Positions 42,433-51,240 of a DNA stretch of 64,000 bases are shown here, piece by piece. The notes below the pieces were generated by a model, which was given only the letters and a program-made list of their open reading frames with translations, had not been told where the DNA came from and searched no databases. The stretch is from positions 38,062 to 102,061 of the forward strand of contig JADJBU010000011.1 in the NCBI GenBank assembly GCA_016703605.1. Reading direction: 5' to 3'. The translations under genes were made by a program, and so were the position numbers. The stretch is from Candidatus Villigracilis adiacens. GTDB lineage: Bacteria; Chloroflexota; Anaerolineae; Anaerolineales; Villigracilaceae. The first letter of the stretch is position 1. Every line of letters begins with the position of its first letter.

Positions 42433-42465
42433 AGACCTGACAGGTTTCCAAAACCTGTCAGGTCT
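42433..42465 (+). terminator. 33-bp palindrome (type a) terminating pckA
   Basis: AGACCTGACAGGTTT / AAACCTGTCAGGTCT around a short centre, seven nt after the pckA stop, followed by TTTT. Same element as at 3382-3414 and 49505-49537. Confidence 0.8.
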
Positions 42466-42516
42466 TTTCGTAATGACGGCTTAGTTGTCACTACGTTACG
42501 GAAAGAAGGTAAGACA

Positions 42517-43191
42517 ATGTCCCGTTCCAAACTGTTGATGACCGTCCTCAGCCGCCTGTTCGGCGGTGCGATCATGTTTGCGCTCCTGTTCCTCCTCCCA
42601 GCCGGGACGTGGAACTACTGGCAGGCGTGGCTCTACATCGGCGCGCTTTTCATCCCCATGCTGTTTGTGGTCGCCTACTTCATGAAGCGCGACCCATCCC
42701 TGCTCGAACGCCGCATGAAAATGCGCGAGGAACGCGGACAACAACGGAAGATTATTGGGACGTCCGCCGTGTTGTTCATCCTCGCCTACCTGCTGCCCGG
42801 CTTCGACATCCGTTATGGCTGGTCGAATATGCCCGCCTGGGTCTCGATTGCCGCCGCTGCCGTGATGTTCCTCAGTTACCTGCTCGTCTTCCGCACCATG
42901 CAGGTCAACAGTTACCTCTCGCGCGTCATCGAAGTGGACGAGAAACAAAAAGTCGTTGATACAGACGTGTACGGCATCGTCCGTCACCCCATGTATGTCG
43001 GCATGATCGCGCTTTACGTCGTCTCGCCGGTCGTGCTTGGCTCGTGGTGGGCGGTCATCCCCGCGCTGGTCATCATCCCCGTCATCGTTGCGCGGATTTT
43101 GGACGAGGAGATTGCATTGGAGAAGGAATTGCCGGGGTATGTGGAGTACAAGCGGAAGGTCAGGTATCGGTTGATTCCGTTTGTATGGTGA
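42517..43191 (+). CDS. isoprenylcysteine carboxyl methyltransferase-like membrane protein
   Basis: 224 residues with four or five spans. The C-terminal part RHPMYVGMIALYVVSPVVLGSWWAVIP and RILDEEIALEKELPGYVEYKRKVRYRLIPFVW is the ICMT/PEMT cofactor-binding signature (R-H-P-x-Y, E-x-x-L...Y-x-x-Y). Bacterial members methylate lipids or unknown targets. It converges with the YyaL gene (7 bp apart) and has no visible operon partner. Confidence 0.85.
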   Translation: MSRSKLLMTVLSRLFGGAIMFALLFLLPAGTWNYWQAWLYIGALFIPMLFVVAYFMKRDPSLLERRMKMREERGQQRKIIGTSAVLFILAYLLPGFDIRYGWSNMPAWVSIAAAAVMFLSYLLVFRTMQVNSYLSRVIEVDEKQKVVDTDVYGIVRHPMYVGMIALYVVSPVVLGSWWAVIPALVIIPVIVARILDEEIALEKELPGYVEYKRKVRYRLIPFVW

Positions 43192-43198
43192 CGCCGGG

Positions 43199-45246
43199 CT
43201 ATTGCCCTAATTGCTCCAGCATCGCGTCCGAATCGGTCGCCGGCAGTTTACAAACAAAACCTTCGCAGACATATGCCGTCGCTTCGCCGTCTGTCATGCC
43301 CCGGTCTTTTAGCAACGCGGGCGCATTCTCTTTTATGGGGAGGGACGAAGCAGCCACCACCACGCCCGGGCGGTATTCTGCCCGAAGCGCCTTGATCAAC
43401 CGCTGGAAGTTTGGGTCTCCCGCTTCACCCACCACTGCAACCTGTTTCAACGTCCCCGAGGCTAGTTCCAAGGCTGAGAGCCATCTCCCGAACCCGAGCG
43501 GATAGCGCAAAACGAAATTGGTTACCAACCCCAATGACTTTTCTGCGAGGTCGCGGTATCGTCCATCGTTTGTGTATGCCGCCAATTTTATCAAGGCTTC
43601 GCACGCCATCGCATTGCCGCTCGGGGTTGCATTATCCTGCACGTCCTTCGGACGGAATAGCATTTGTTCACCATCATGCGGCGTATCAAAGAATCCGCCA
43701 TTAGAGTCTTGAAATTTCTCGATCATTTCATCTGCAAGCTCTTTTGCGGCTGCGAACCATTTTTCATTGAAATCTGTTTGATAAAGCTCCAGCAATCCGA
43801 GGATCAGAGAAGCATGATCTTCGAGAAAAACTTCATTCGTTGTTTTACCGTCCCGCCAGGATCGGCGTAGTTGTCCATTCGGGCGCAGGTGGGTGAGTAG
43901 GAATTCGGCGTTGCGCGCAGCCAGATTAAAATAGCTGCTTGCTTTCAAATTAACGTCTGCAAGAACTCTGGCGGCTTCTGCAAATGCGGCAAGCATCAAC
44001 CCGTTCCACGATGTGAGGACTTTATCGTCTGTGCCGGGGCGGACGCGCCTTGCGCGCGCGGCATAAAGCCTGGAGTGAGAATCGGCTAATTTTGTTTGAA
44101 CCAGTTCAGGGCTAAGTCCGAAGCGGGCGGCGAGGGAGGCATCATCCATTGTGCGCTGCAAGATCGTTTTGCCTTCCCAATTTCCTTGGGTAGTCACTCC
44201 ATACGCCGCTTCAAAAAATTCAGTTTTGTTTTGGAGCGCGTCGCGGATTTCATCCAAAGTCCAAACATAGAATTTTCCCTCTTCACCTTCAGAATCTGCA
44301 TCGAGCGAGGAATAAAAACCGCCTTGCGGATGCGTCATTTCCTTTGCGATGAAATCCAATATTTCTTCGACGATGCGTTTGTAGAACGGATCGCGCGTGA
44401 TCTGCCAGGCATGAAGATAAACGCGGATGAGTTGGGCGTTGTCGTACAGCATCTTCTCGTAATGGGGACGCGCCAATGGTCGTCTGTGCTGTATCGCGAA
44501 AAGCCGCCGCCGACCACATCATACATGCCGCCGCGCGCCATCACTTTGAGACAGTGTTCGATAAGTTTCAAGTATTCGATTTGTTTGGTCGTCACTGAAT
44601 GATGAAGCAGGAATTCAAGCGCCATCGGCTGCGGAAATTTGGGCGCGTCGCCCCAGCCGCCTGTGCCCCAGTAGTACGCGCCCTGCATGGCTTTTGCAAT
44701 GGCATCCAGATGCTCGGCGGTGAGCGTCTCTTCGGCGCTGGATTTTAGCATTGTATTCAAATGTTCGAAAACTTTATTGCTGGTATTTGCTACTTCGTTG
44801 CGGTCGTTTTGCCAGGCATTGGCAAGACCAGCCAATACCTCCTTGAAAGATGGCATGTTGTACCGCCGCACTGGCGGGAAATACGTACCGGCATAGAACG
44901 GTTTGAGATCTGGCGTGAGAAAGACGGACATGGGCCAGCCGCCCGAGCCGGTCATGGCGATGGTAGCCTGCATATAGATATTGTCGAGGTCGGGGCGTTC
45001 TTCGCGGTCCACCTTGATGTTGATGAAATGTTCGTTCATGAAAGCGGCGGTTTCCGGGTCTTCAAATGACTCGTGCGCCATTACGTGACACCAGTGACAT
45101 GCCGCATAACCTATTGATAAAAAAATCGGTTTGTTTTCAGATTTGGATTTTTCCAGCGCCTCTACACCCCATGGAAACCAGTTGACTGGATTATTTTTGT
45201 GTTGAAGCAGATAGGGCGAACTTGAATTTTCCAAGTGATTGGGCAT
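43199..45246 (-). pseudogene. YyaL/SPATA20-family thioredoxin-domain protein, split by a one-base deletion
   Basis: Two overlapping frames (44335-45246 and 43199-44476) together encode a full family member of about 680 residues. The N-terminal thioredoxin-like part has IGYAACHWCHVMAHESFEDPETA (CHWCHVM hallmark) and VDREERPDLDNIYMQ; the remainder is a six-hairpin glycosidase-like domain. The join is within GACGACCATTGGCGCGTCCCC: adding one base to the G4 run at 44464-44467 of the plus strand gives WRVPHYEKMLYDNAQL, which is the family sequence. Either a sequencing indel or a real frameshift. Function of the family is unknown. Confidence 0.85.
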
Positions 45247-45318
45247 GAAAGACCTCTATAGTTATCTGGCTGCTTGATTGGAGATTATAGCCGAATGAGG
45301 TCGGTCATTGGATTGTTT

Positions 45319-45915
45319 TTAGGAATTTATTAACTGCTCAATTGAAACGAGGACAATATCCTGAATGCTGTGTTTGTCCAATACGGTATGCGAAACTTGC
45401 CCTTCGAGCGCAAGCGACACGATGCCATGCACCTGTCCCCAAACTGAAACCGCCATCAGGTCCGCAGGAGCCGCAGGTAAGACGCCAGCATTCTGACAGG
45501 CTTGTACAACTTCCACGACCAGCTTGAACGTCTTGCTTGAAATATCTACAAAAGATGAATAGTCTTTTTCTTTTTCCAACACACCCGAGAACATGATCTT
45601 GAAAGTATCTAAGTTTTCCATCGCAAAGTGGACGTAAGCCTGAACGCCTTCAATGAGTTGTTTTTTGGGATTCTTGGAATGGGAGGATATTGCCGCTTCC
45701 AACTCTGCGTAGAGTTGGTTGAAGCCTTCTGTGGAGATCGCTGCAATGAGAGATTGTTTGTCGGGGAAATGCGCATACGGCGCGGAGTGACTTACGCCTG
45801 CACGCTGCGCCACTTTGCGCAGGCTTAATCCGCCAACGCCTTCTTTCGCCAGGATTTCAACCCCGGCTTGGATAAGGGCATTCTTTAGATCTCCGTGGTG
45901 ATATTTCTTTGGCAT
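45319..45915 (-). CDS. TetR/AcrR-family repressor of the divergent sugar operon
   Basis: 198 residues. The helix-turn-helix (LSLRKVAQRAGVSHSAPYAHFPDKQSLIAAIS) is at about 29-60 and the C-terminal domain resembles TetR_C_33. It is transcribed away from the aldolase-led operon with 105 bp between start codons, and the gap holds two candidate operators. Its own -10 on the minus strand (TAACAT, 45927-45922) lies 6 nt from the ATG, so its mRNA may have no leader. The inducer is likely a pathway intermediate. Confidence 0.9.
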   Translation of the reverse strand: MPKKYHHGDLKNALIQAGVEILAKEGVGGLSLRKVAQRAGVSHSAPYAHFPDKQSLIAAISTEGFNQLYAELEAAISSHSKNPKKQLIEGVQAYVHFAMENLDTFKIMFSGVLEKEKDYSSFVDISSKTFKLVVEVVQACQNAGVLPAAPADLMAVSVWGQVHGIVSLALEGQVSHTVLDKHSIQDIVLVSIEQLINS

Positions 45916-45921
45916 GAAGGA

Positions 45922-45983
45922 ATGTTAAGCGAAAATCTTGACACCGTCAAGATTGTGGCCTAAAATCTGGACACTGTAAAGTT
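45922..45983. promoter_or_regulatory. divergent promoters with two TetR-type operators
   Basis: Plus strand: TTGACA (45938-45943), 17 bp, TAAAAT (45961-45966), for the aldolase operon. Minus strand: TTGACG (45950-45945), 17 bp, TAACAT (45927-45922), for the regulator. The palindrome ATCTTGACACCGTCAAGAT (45935-45953) covers both -35 elements; a degenerate copy ATCTGGACACTGTAAAGTT (45965-45983) starts exactly 30 bp further on and covers the plus-strand start point. Both promoters would be repressed by a protein bound here. Confidence 0.75.
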
Positions 45984-46020
45984 TGTAGGTCATGCTTTAG
46001 CTTGACAAGGAAGAAACCTC

Positions 46021-46707
46021 ATGGGAAGTTTTGACACTGAAAAGAAATTGATCGTTGAAACCGCGCACGAGTTGGTGCGAAAAGGGTTTTTGATGGCGAC
46101 GGGTGGAAATTTATCCATGCGTGTAGCGAACAAGGCAGCGTTTGCTATTACCCCGTCTAATTACGATTATATGAAGATGACGCCAGATGATGTTTGCATT
46201 TTGGATTTTGACTTGAACATGCTTGAAGGGCATCTCAAACCTTCGGTCGAGTCCGCGATGCATGGGGCGATATATCAGGCAAGGGGAGATGTGAAAGCCA
46301 TCATCCATACGCATCAGGTTTATACCAGCGCGTTGACCTTGATCAAGTCACCGATTCCGGCTCTGTTTGATGAGCAGGCGCGATTTCTTGGTCGCAGCGT
46401 AGAGATCATCCCATATGCGCCTTCTGGGACGGGGATGTTGAAGAATACAGTGGCAAAGCATGTAAAGAATCACAATAATGCCTTCATGATGCAAAATCAC
46501 GGGGCATTGGTCTTTGGTCACGACATGGAACGAGCTGTGCATAATGTTGAGATTCTAGAAAAATGTGCCATGGCATATTTATTGGCAATTTGTACTGAGA
46601 AGAAGATCAGCAAAATTCCATTGGCGGTGCGTGAGATCGCCTTTGCCAAGCTGCGTAAAGACCAGAAAAAAGTTGAAAAGGGTGAAGAAGTAAAGAGTGG
46701 TGAATAA
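46021..46707 (+). CDS. class II aldolase/adducin family protein
   Basis: 228 residues. Zn-binding and catalytic segments are GNLSMRV (glycine loop), ESAMHGAIYQARGDVKAIIHTHQ (H-T-H) and NHGALVFGHDMERAVHNVEILEKCA with the third His. The family cleaves phosphorylated sugar acids or sugars (fuculose-1-P, ribulose-5-P, 5-deoxyribulose-1-P and others) or epimerises them. First gene of a TetR-controlled operon; AAGGAAG precedes the ATG. Confidence 0.92.
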   Translation: MGSFDTEKKLIVETAHELVRKGFLMATGGNLSMRVANKAAFAITPSNYDYMKMTPDDVCILDFDLNMLEGHLKPSVESAMHGAIYQARGDVKAIIHTHQVYTSALTLIKSPIPALFDEQARFLGRSVEIIPYAPSGTGMLKNTVAKHVKNHNNAFMMQNHGALVFGHDMERAVHNVEILEKCAMAYLLAICTEKKISKIPLAVREIAFAKLRKDQKKVEKGEEVKSGE

Positions 46708-48154
46708 AATGAATGAACAGAAATACGCGATCGGTGAATATCATGATGTCGATGAGGTCTATAAAAAACTAAACAATCTCGTCAGTCAGCCGCTACGTCA
46801 CGTAAAGCGCGAGAAGATGCAGGAATTTCTCGGCTATTTTGAGAACCAATGCAAACGTTCGAAAGAATTAACCGACGAAGCCAAGAAATTCATCCCTGGC
46901 GGGGTGCAGCATAACCTTGCCTTCAATTACCCATTCCCGATCGCCATTGAAAAAACAGACGGCGCCTATCTTTGGGATGCTGACGGGAATGAATACATCG
47001 ACTTTTTGCAGGCGGGCGGTCCAACTGTGTTGGGCAGTAATTATGCGCCTGTGCGTGAAAAAGTTTTTGAGATGTTGAACGAATGCGGACCTGTGACTGG
47101 GCTGTTTCATGAATACGAATTGAAATTGGCAGAACTTGTCAATCGCTTCATGCCCGCGGTGGAGATGTTCCGCATGTTGGGCTCAGGCACGGAGAGCGTG
47201 ATGGCGGCGGTTCGTGCGGCGCGGGCGTTCACCAAGAAAAAATATGTCATCAAGGTTGGTGGCGCGTATCATGGTTGGAGCGACCCGATGGTCTATGGCT
47301 TGCACATCCCAGGAACCGGTCGGCTTGAGGCGACGGGCATTCCGCGTGGGGCAAGTGCATCAACCCGCGAGTTCTTCCCGAACAGTCTCGGGGCGTTGAA
47401 ACGTCAACTTTGGCTGAACAGGCTGCGGGGCGGCACCGCGGCGGTGATCGTCGAGCCGTTGGGACCGGAATCAGGGACACGTCCCGTGCCGTTTGACTTC
47501 AATCAAAAAATCCGTGAGTTGTGTGATGAGTTCGGTGCGCTTCTTATCTTCGATGAGGTTGTGACCGGCTTTCGAGTGGGCTTGGGTGGCGCTCAAGGCT
47601 ACTTCGGCGTTAAGCCCGATCTGACGGTGTTCGGTAAATGCATCACCGGCGGTTACCCCATGGCAGGCGGCGTGGGCGGACGTGCCGTAGTCGTTTCGCG
47701 TTTTGCGGCAGGCATTGGCGGCATCGGTGAACGTGCTTATGTGGGCGGGACGCTTTCAGCGAACCCTCTTTCATGTGTGGCGGGTTATTACTCTTTGTTG
47801 GAAATGGAACGCACGAACGCGGCAGTGATTGCCGGGCGGGCAGGGGATAGACTCACAAAAGGATTACAAGCTATCATTGAAAAATACGGCTTGCCATTCG
47901 TGGCGTACAACCAGGGCTCGATTGTCCATTTGGAGACTTCGGGTGTGATGTTGCTGGACTTGCGCAACCCGCTTCGCTTGGCGAAGGAACTCAAGCCTCG
48001 CAAGCACATGATCGAAGAAATGGGTGCGGCATATATGTCTCAGGGACTCATCACTTTGGCGGGTTCGCGCATGTATACGTCGATGGCAGATACGGATGAA
48101 GTGATCGATAGTGCGTTGGATAAGTTTGAAACTGTTTTAGCGGCGTGTGTGTAA
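46697..48154 (+). CDS. class III aminotransferase, glutamate-1-semialdehyde-mutase-like
   Basis: 485 residues if GTG 46697 is used; ATG 46709 is a good alternative. The N-terminal 60 residues (DEVYKKLNNLVSQPLRHV) are an extension not found in HemL. The PLP fold shows FIPGGVQHNLAF, GTESVMAAVRAARAFT, LIFDEVVTGFRVGLGGAQGYFG and the lysine segment DLTVFGKCITGGYPMAGGVGG. Context argues against haem synthesis: it lies between a class II aldolase and an MFS carrier, with a sugar kinase, so an amino-sugar or amino-polyol substrate is inferred. Confidence 0.88.
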   Translation: MVNKMNEQKYAIGEYHDVDEVYKKLNNLVSQPLRHVKREKMQEFLGYFENQCKRSKELTDEAKKFIPGGVQHNLAFNYPFPIAIEKTDGAYLWDADGNEYIDFLQAGGPTVLGSNYAPVREKVFEMLNECGPVTGLFHEYELKLAELVNRFMPAVEMFRMLGSGTESVMAAVRAARAFTKKKYVIKVGGAYHGWSDPMVYGLHIPGTGRLEATGIPRGASASTREFFPNSLGALKRQLWLNRLRGGTAAVIVEPLGPESGTRPVPFDFNQKIRELCDEFGALLIFDEVVTGFRVGLGGAQGYFGVKPDLTVFGKCITGGYPMAGGVGGRAVVVSRFAAGIGGIGERAYVGGTLSANPLSCVAGYYSLLEMERTNAAVIAGRAGDRLTKGLQAIIEKYGLPFVAYNQGSIVHLETSGVMLLDLRNPLRLAKELKPRKHMIEEMGAAYMSQGLITLAGSRMYTSMADTDEVIDSALDKFETVLAACV

Positions 48155-48158
48155 TCAC

Positions 48159-48272
48159 GTCACCCTGAGCGATAGCGAAGGGTCTCTACGCCGATAGTAA
48201 GAGATCCTCACCGCACTGCATCCGCAATGCGGTGCATGTGTCGGTCGCGAAGAGCGGCTCCCTCAGGATGAC
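48159..48272. repeat. inverted-repeat element with GTCACCCTGAG / CTCAGGATGAC ends (114 bp)
   Basis: Outer ends are inverted with one mismatch; inside are GAAGGGTCTCT / AGAGATC-like and CACCGCACTGCATCCGCAATGCGGTG hairpins. It fills the gap between the aminotransferase and MFS genes and ends 28 bp before the MFS start. Similar CACCCTGAG...AGGATGAC elements are common in many bacterial genomes. Confidence 0.7.
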
Positions 48273-48300
48273 AAAACAATAGACAAAGGAGCATCATGGC

Positions 48301-49497
48301 ATGACAGACAAATTTAAACTTTATGGGTATCGCTGGGTGGTGTTGGGCGTGTTCATGTTCATCAACCTGACCATTCAGATGTTATGGATCACGTATGCAC
48401 CGATCACAGGTCCCGCCGCTAAGTACTACGGTGTCACCGACTTGCAGATCGGCTTGCTGGCGATGTCATTCATGATCGCTTTCATTCCGCTCTCGATTCC
48501 TGTCTCATGGGTGATCGATACCTACGGGTTTCGAGTAGCGGTTAGCATTGGTGCTGTGTTGATGGCAATCTTCGGTCTCCTGCGCGGATTTGCTGGAGCC
48601 GATTACTCTCTGGTTTTGTGGAGCACCATTGGCATCGCTGCTGCTCAGCCTTTCCTACTGAACGCATGGACAAAAGTCCCTGCCAATTGGTTTGGCATTG
48701 AAGAACGTGCTACTGCCGTTGGATTGGTGACACTTGCCAATCTAGTTGGTACTGCGCTTGGCATGGTGTTGACCCCGATTCTGACTGAAACCATGCCTAT
48801 TCCAACTGTTCAATTAATTTACGGCGGCATTGCGGCATTTTCATCCGTGTTGTTTGTGTTGTTTGCCAAAGAGACTCCACCCACACCTCCGGGACCGGAT
48901 GGAAGCGAAGTCCGCGCTTTGATGTTGGATGGCTTGAAACATGCTTTCACGGTTAAGTCGTTTTGGCTGTATCTGTTCGTTTCATTCATCGGACTTGGCA
49001 TCTTCAACGGCGTGACCACCTGGGTGGAGAATATCATCCGTCCGCGCGGGTTTACGCCAACCGATGCGGGGACTCTTGGCGCATTGATGTTGGTGGGCGG
49101 CGTGTTAGGCGCGGTCATCATCCCGCCGTTTTCGGATAAGTCGCGCAAACGTCAGCCTTATATTTTGGCGGGAATGTTGTTGGCAATCCCCGGTTTGATC
49201 GGTCTGGCGTTTGCGACAACCGGCTGGCTGTTATTTGTCTCTGCTTTTGCCATGGGATTCTTCCTCGTGAGCACCAGCCCGATTGGGATGCAATACGCCT
49301 CCGAAGTGACCCAGCCGACTCCTGAGGGAACGTCGAATGGCTTGATACAATTGTTCGGGCAGGCGTCGGTGGTGTTCGTATTCATCATGGATGCCTTGAA
49401 GACTGAAGACGGCTCGTTCACACCCGCATTGTTATTGGCGATTGGTTTGTTGGTTGTAAGTGCCGCGCTTGTGACACAAATGAAAGACCAAAAATAA
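48301..49497 (+). CDS. major facilitator superfamily transporter
   Basis: 398 residues with twelve spans, and the loop D-R/K-S-G-R/K-R-type motif as SDKSRKRQPYILAG between TM8 and TM9. An ATG at 48296 opens a two-codon frame ATG-GCA-TGA that overlaps the true start, perhaps slowing initiation. It probably imports the substrate of the pathway formed by its neighbours. The closest group (nitrate, sugar or organic acid) cannot be fixed from sequence alone. A 33-bp palindrome follows. Confidence 0.9.
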   Translation: MTDKFKLYGYRWVVLGVFMFINLTIQMLWITYAPITGPAAKYYGVTDLQIGLLAMSFMIAFIPLSIPVSWVIDTYGFRVAVSIGAVLMAIFGLLRGFAGADYSLVLWSTIGIAAAQPFLLNAWTKVPANWFGIEERATAVGLVTLANLVGTALGMVLTPILTETMPIPTVQLIYGGIAAFSSVLFVLFAKETPPTPPGPDGSEVRALMLDGLKHAFTVKSFWLYLFVSFIGLGIFNGVTTWVENIIRPRGFTPTDAGTLGALMLVGGVLGAVIIPPFSDKSRKRQPYILAGMLLAIPGLIGLAFATTGWLLFVSAFAMGFFLVSTSPIGMQYASEVTQPTPEGTSNGLIQLFGQASVVFVFIMDALKTEDGSFTPALLLAIGLLVVSAALVTQMKDQK

Positions 49498-49504
49498 AAT
49501 AGAT

Positions 49505-49537
49505 AGACCTGACAGGTTTTAAAAACCTGTCAGGTCT
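49505..49537 (+). repeat. 33-bp palindrome (type a) between MFS and kinase genes
   Basis: Same arms as at 3382-3414. It lies inside the operon, 7 nt after the MFS stop and 18 nt before the kinase ATG, so it may lower kinase expression relative to upstream genes. Confidence 0.85.
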
Positions 49538-49554
49538 CCAATGGAATATAAACA

Positions 49555-51123
49555 ATGACCCAAGAAAAACTGATTCTTGCAATTGACCTTGGCACATCTG
49601 GCATGAAAGTGGCGCTGATTTCCGTCAGCGGAAAGGTGCTTGGGTGGGAAGCCGAGCCCGTGCGCCTGATCCTCACACCGGATGGCGGCGCGGAGCAATT
49701 ACCGGAGGAGTGGTGGCAGGCGTTCCTGTCCGCGGCGGGAAGGTTGATGAAGAAGAATCAGGGCGCCAATGTGATCGCAGTGTGTGCGTCCACGCAGGGC
49801 GAGGGGACGGTTGCGGTTGATAAAGCAGGCAACGCGCTTGGCAACGCCATTCTATGGATGGACATGCGCGGCGCGGCGAATTTGAAAAAACAAATTGGCG
49901 GGTTGATCAATATCGACGGCGCGGGGATTTCGAACGTGCTGCGCTTTGTACGCCTGACAGGCGGGATGCCTTCGATGACCGGCAAAGACCCGGCGGCGCA
50001 CATGCTTTTCATCCGCGATACGATGCCTGAGATTTACAAAAAGACTCACAAGTTTTTGAACGTGCTCGATTACATCAACCTGCGCCTGACCGGTGAGTTT
50101 GTGGCGAGTTTTGATTCCATCGTCACTTCGTGGGTAACGGATAACCGCAACCCCGATGATATTCATTATGATGATTCTTTGATTCGTTCACTCGGCATTG
50201 AACGCGAGAAATTGCCGGACGTTGTCCCTTGCACAAAAGTGATCGGCAATCTTCGCAATGATGTTGCCAATGTGCTTGGCTTATCTTCAAGTGTCAAAGT
50301 CGTAGCAGGTGCCATTGATAACACGGCGGCGGCAATTGGTGCAGGCGCTGTAGACGATTACGCGCTGCATCTTTACATCGGCACGTCTTCGTGGATGGCG
50401 GCGCATGTGCCGTTCAAGAAAACGGATGTGGCTTCGAGTATGGCGTCAATTCCGTGCGCGGTGCCGGGGCGCTATCTGCTCACGGCGCTGCAAGCCACGG
50501 CGGGCGGCAACCTTACTTTCCTGCGCGACAACATCATTTATCACAAGGATGAATTGCTGCAAGAAGCCGATGTGCCGGATATTTTCAAAGTACTCGATCA
50601 GATTGCGAACCGCGTGCCCGCTGGTGCGAATGGAGTCATGTACACGCCATGGATCTGGGGTGAGCGCGCGCCGGTGGATGACAAAACGCTTCGTGCCGGA
50701 CTTTATAACTTGTCGCTCAACTCCACGCGGGAGGACATCATCCGGGCTTTTTTGGAAGGCATTGCTTACAACACGCGCTGGTTGCTATCGCCTGTTGAAA
50801 AATTTATGGGTCGCAAAGTACACAGTATCAACATCGTCGGTGGCGGGGCGCAGTCGGATGTGTGGTGTCAGATCTTTGCGGATGTGATGAACGTGGAGAT
50901 CAAACAGGTGGCAGATCCCATTTACGCCAATGCGCGCGGCGCGGCGTGGATCGGGGCGGCGGGTTTGGGCGAGATTAATTTTGACGATATTCCGGCGATG
51001 GTCCAGTTTAGAGGGACGTATCCGCCCAATGCGGCGAATCGGAATTTGTACGATGGGAAGTTTGAAATCTTCAAGAATATTTATAAACAAATGAAGGGTG
51101 TTTATCGTCAATTGAACGGTTGA
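49555..51123 (+). CDS. FGGY-family carbohydrate kinase, xylulokinase-like
   Basis: 522 residues. N-terminal ATPase fold: LAIDLGTSGMKVALIS (phosphate-1) and ICVCASTQGEGTV; middle: VAGAIDNTAAAIGAGA, LYIGTSSWMAAH; C-terminal: EGIAYNTRWLL, NIVGGGAQSDVWCQIFADVMN. It phosphorylates a ketose or polyol with ATP. The last gene of the aldolase-aminotransferase-MFS operon, so the phosphorylated product is probably the aldolase substrate. Specificity is not predictable; a strong terminator follows. Confidence 0.92.
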   Translation: MTQEKLILAIDLGTSGMKVALISVSGKVLGWEAEPVRLILTPDGGAEQLPEEWWQAFLSAAGRLMKKNQGANVIAVCASTQGEGTVAVDKAGNALGNAILWMDMRGAANLKKQIGGLINIDGAGISNVLRFVRLTGGMPSMTGKDPAAHMLFIRDTMPEIYKKTHKFLNVLDYINLRLTGEFVASFDSIVTSWVTDNRNPDDIHYDDSLIRSLGIEREKLPDVVPCTKVIGNLRNDVANVLGLSSSVKVVAGAIDNTAAAIGAGAVDDYALHLYIGTSSWMAAHVPFKKTDVASSMASIPCAVPGRYLLTALQATAGGNLTFLRDNIIYHKDELLQEADVPDIFKVLDQIANRVPAGANGVMYTPWIWGERAPVDDKTLRAGLYNLSLNSTREDIIRAFLEGIAYNTRWLLSPVEKFMGRKVHSINIVGGGAQSDVWCQIFADVMNVEIKQVADPIYANARGAAWIGAAGLGEINFDDIPAMVQFRGTYPPNAANRNLYDGKFEIFKNIYKQMKGVYRQLNG

Positions 51124-51134
51124 TGCGCAAATAT

Positions 51135-51176
51135 AAAAACCCCGCGCCGATGTAACGCTGTCGGCGCGGGGTTTTT
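51135..51176. terminator. strong bidirectional terminator
   Basis: AAAAACCCCGCGCCGA / TCGGCGCGGGGTTTTT, a perfect 16-bp stem with a 10-nt loop, flanked by A5 and T5. It lies between the convergent kinase and YfcC genes. Confidence 0.95.
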
Positions 51177-51240
51177 GGTTGATGGGGAGAATCAGGCTTG
51201 GGCGGGGAAGGAACCGGGCGCGGGCGTCGTCCAGGGTTCG

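Noticed and set aside
40848..42575. 575-codon frame opposite pckA
   Set aside because: It is an antisense shadow of a well-matched PckA; composition is odd and no family fits.
46697..48154. hemL, glutamate-1-semialdehyde mutase
   Set aside because: The fold fits but the N-terminal extension and the sugar-operon context argue against a haem role.
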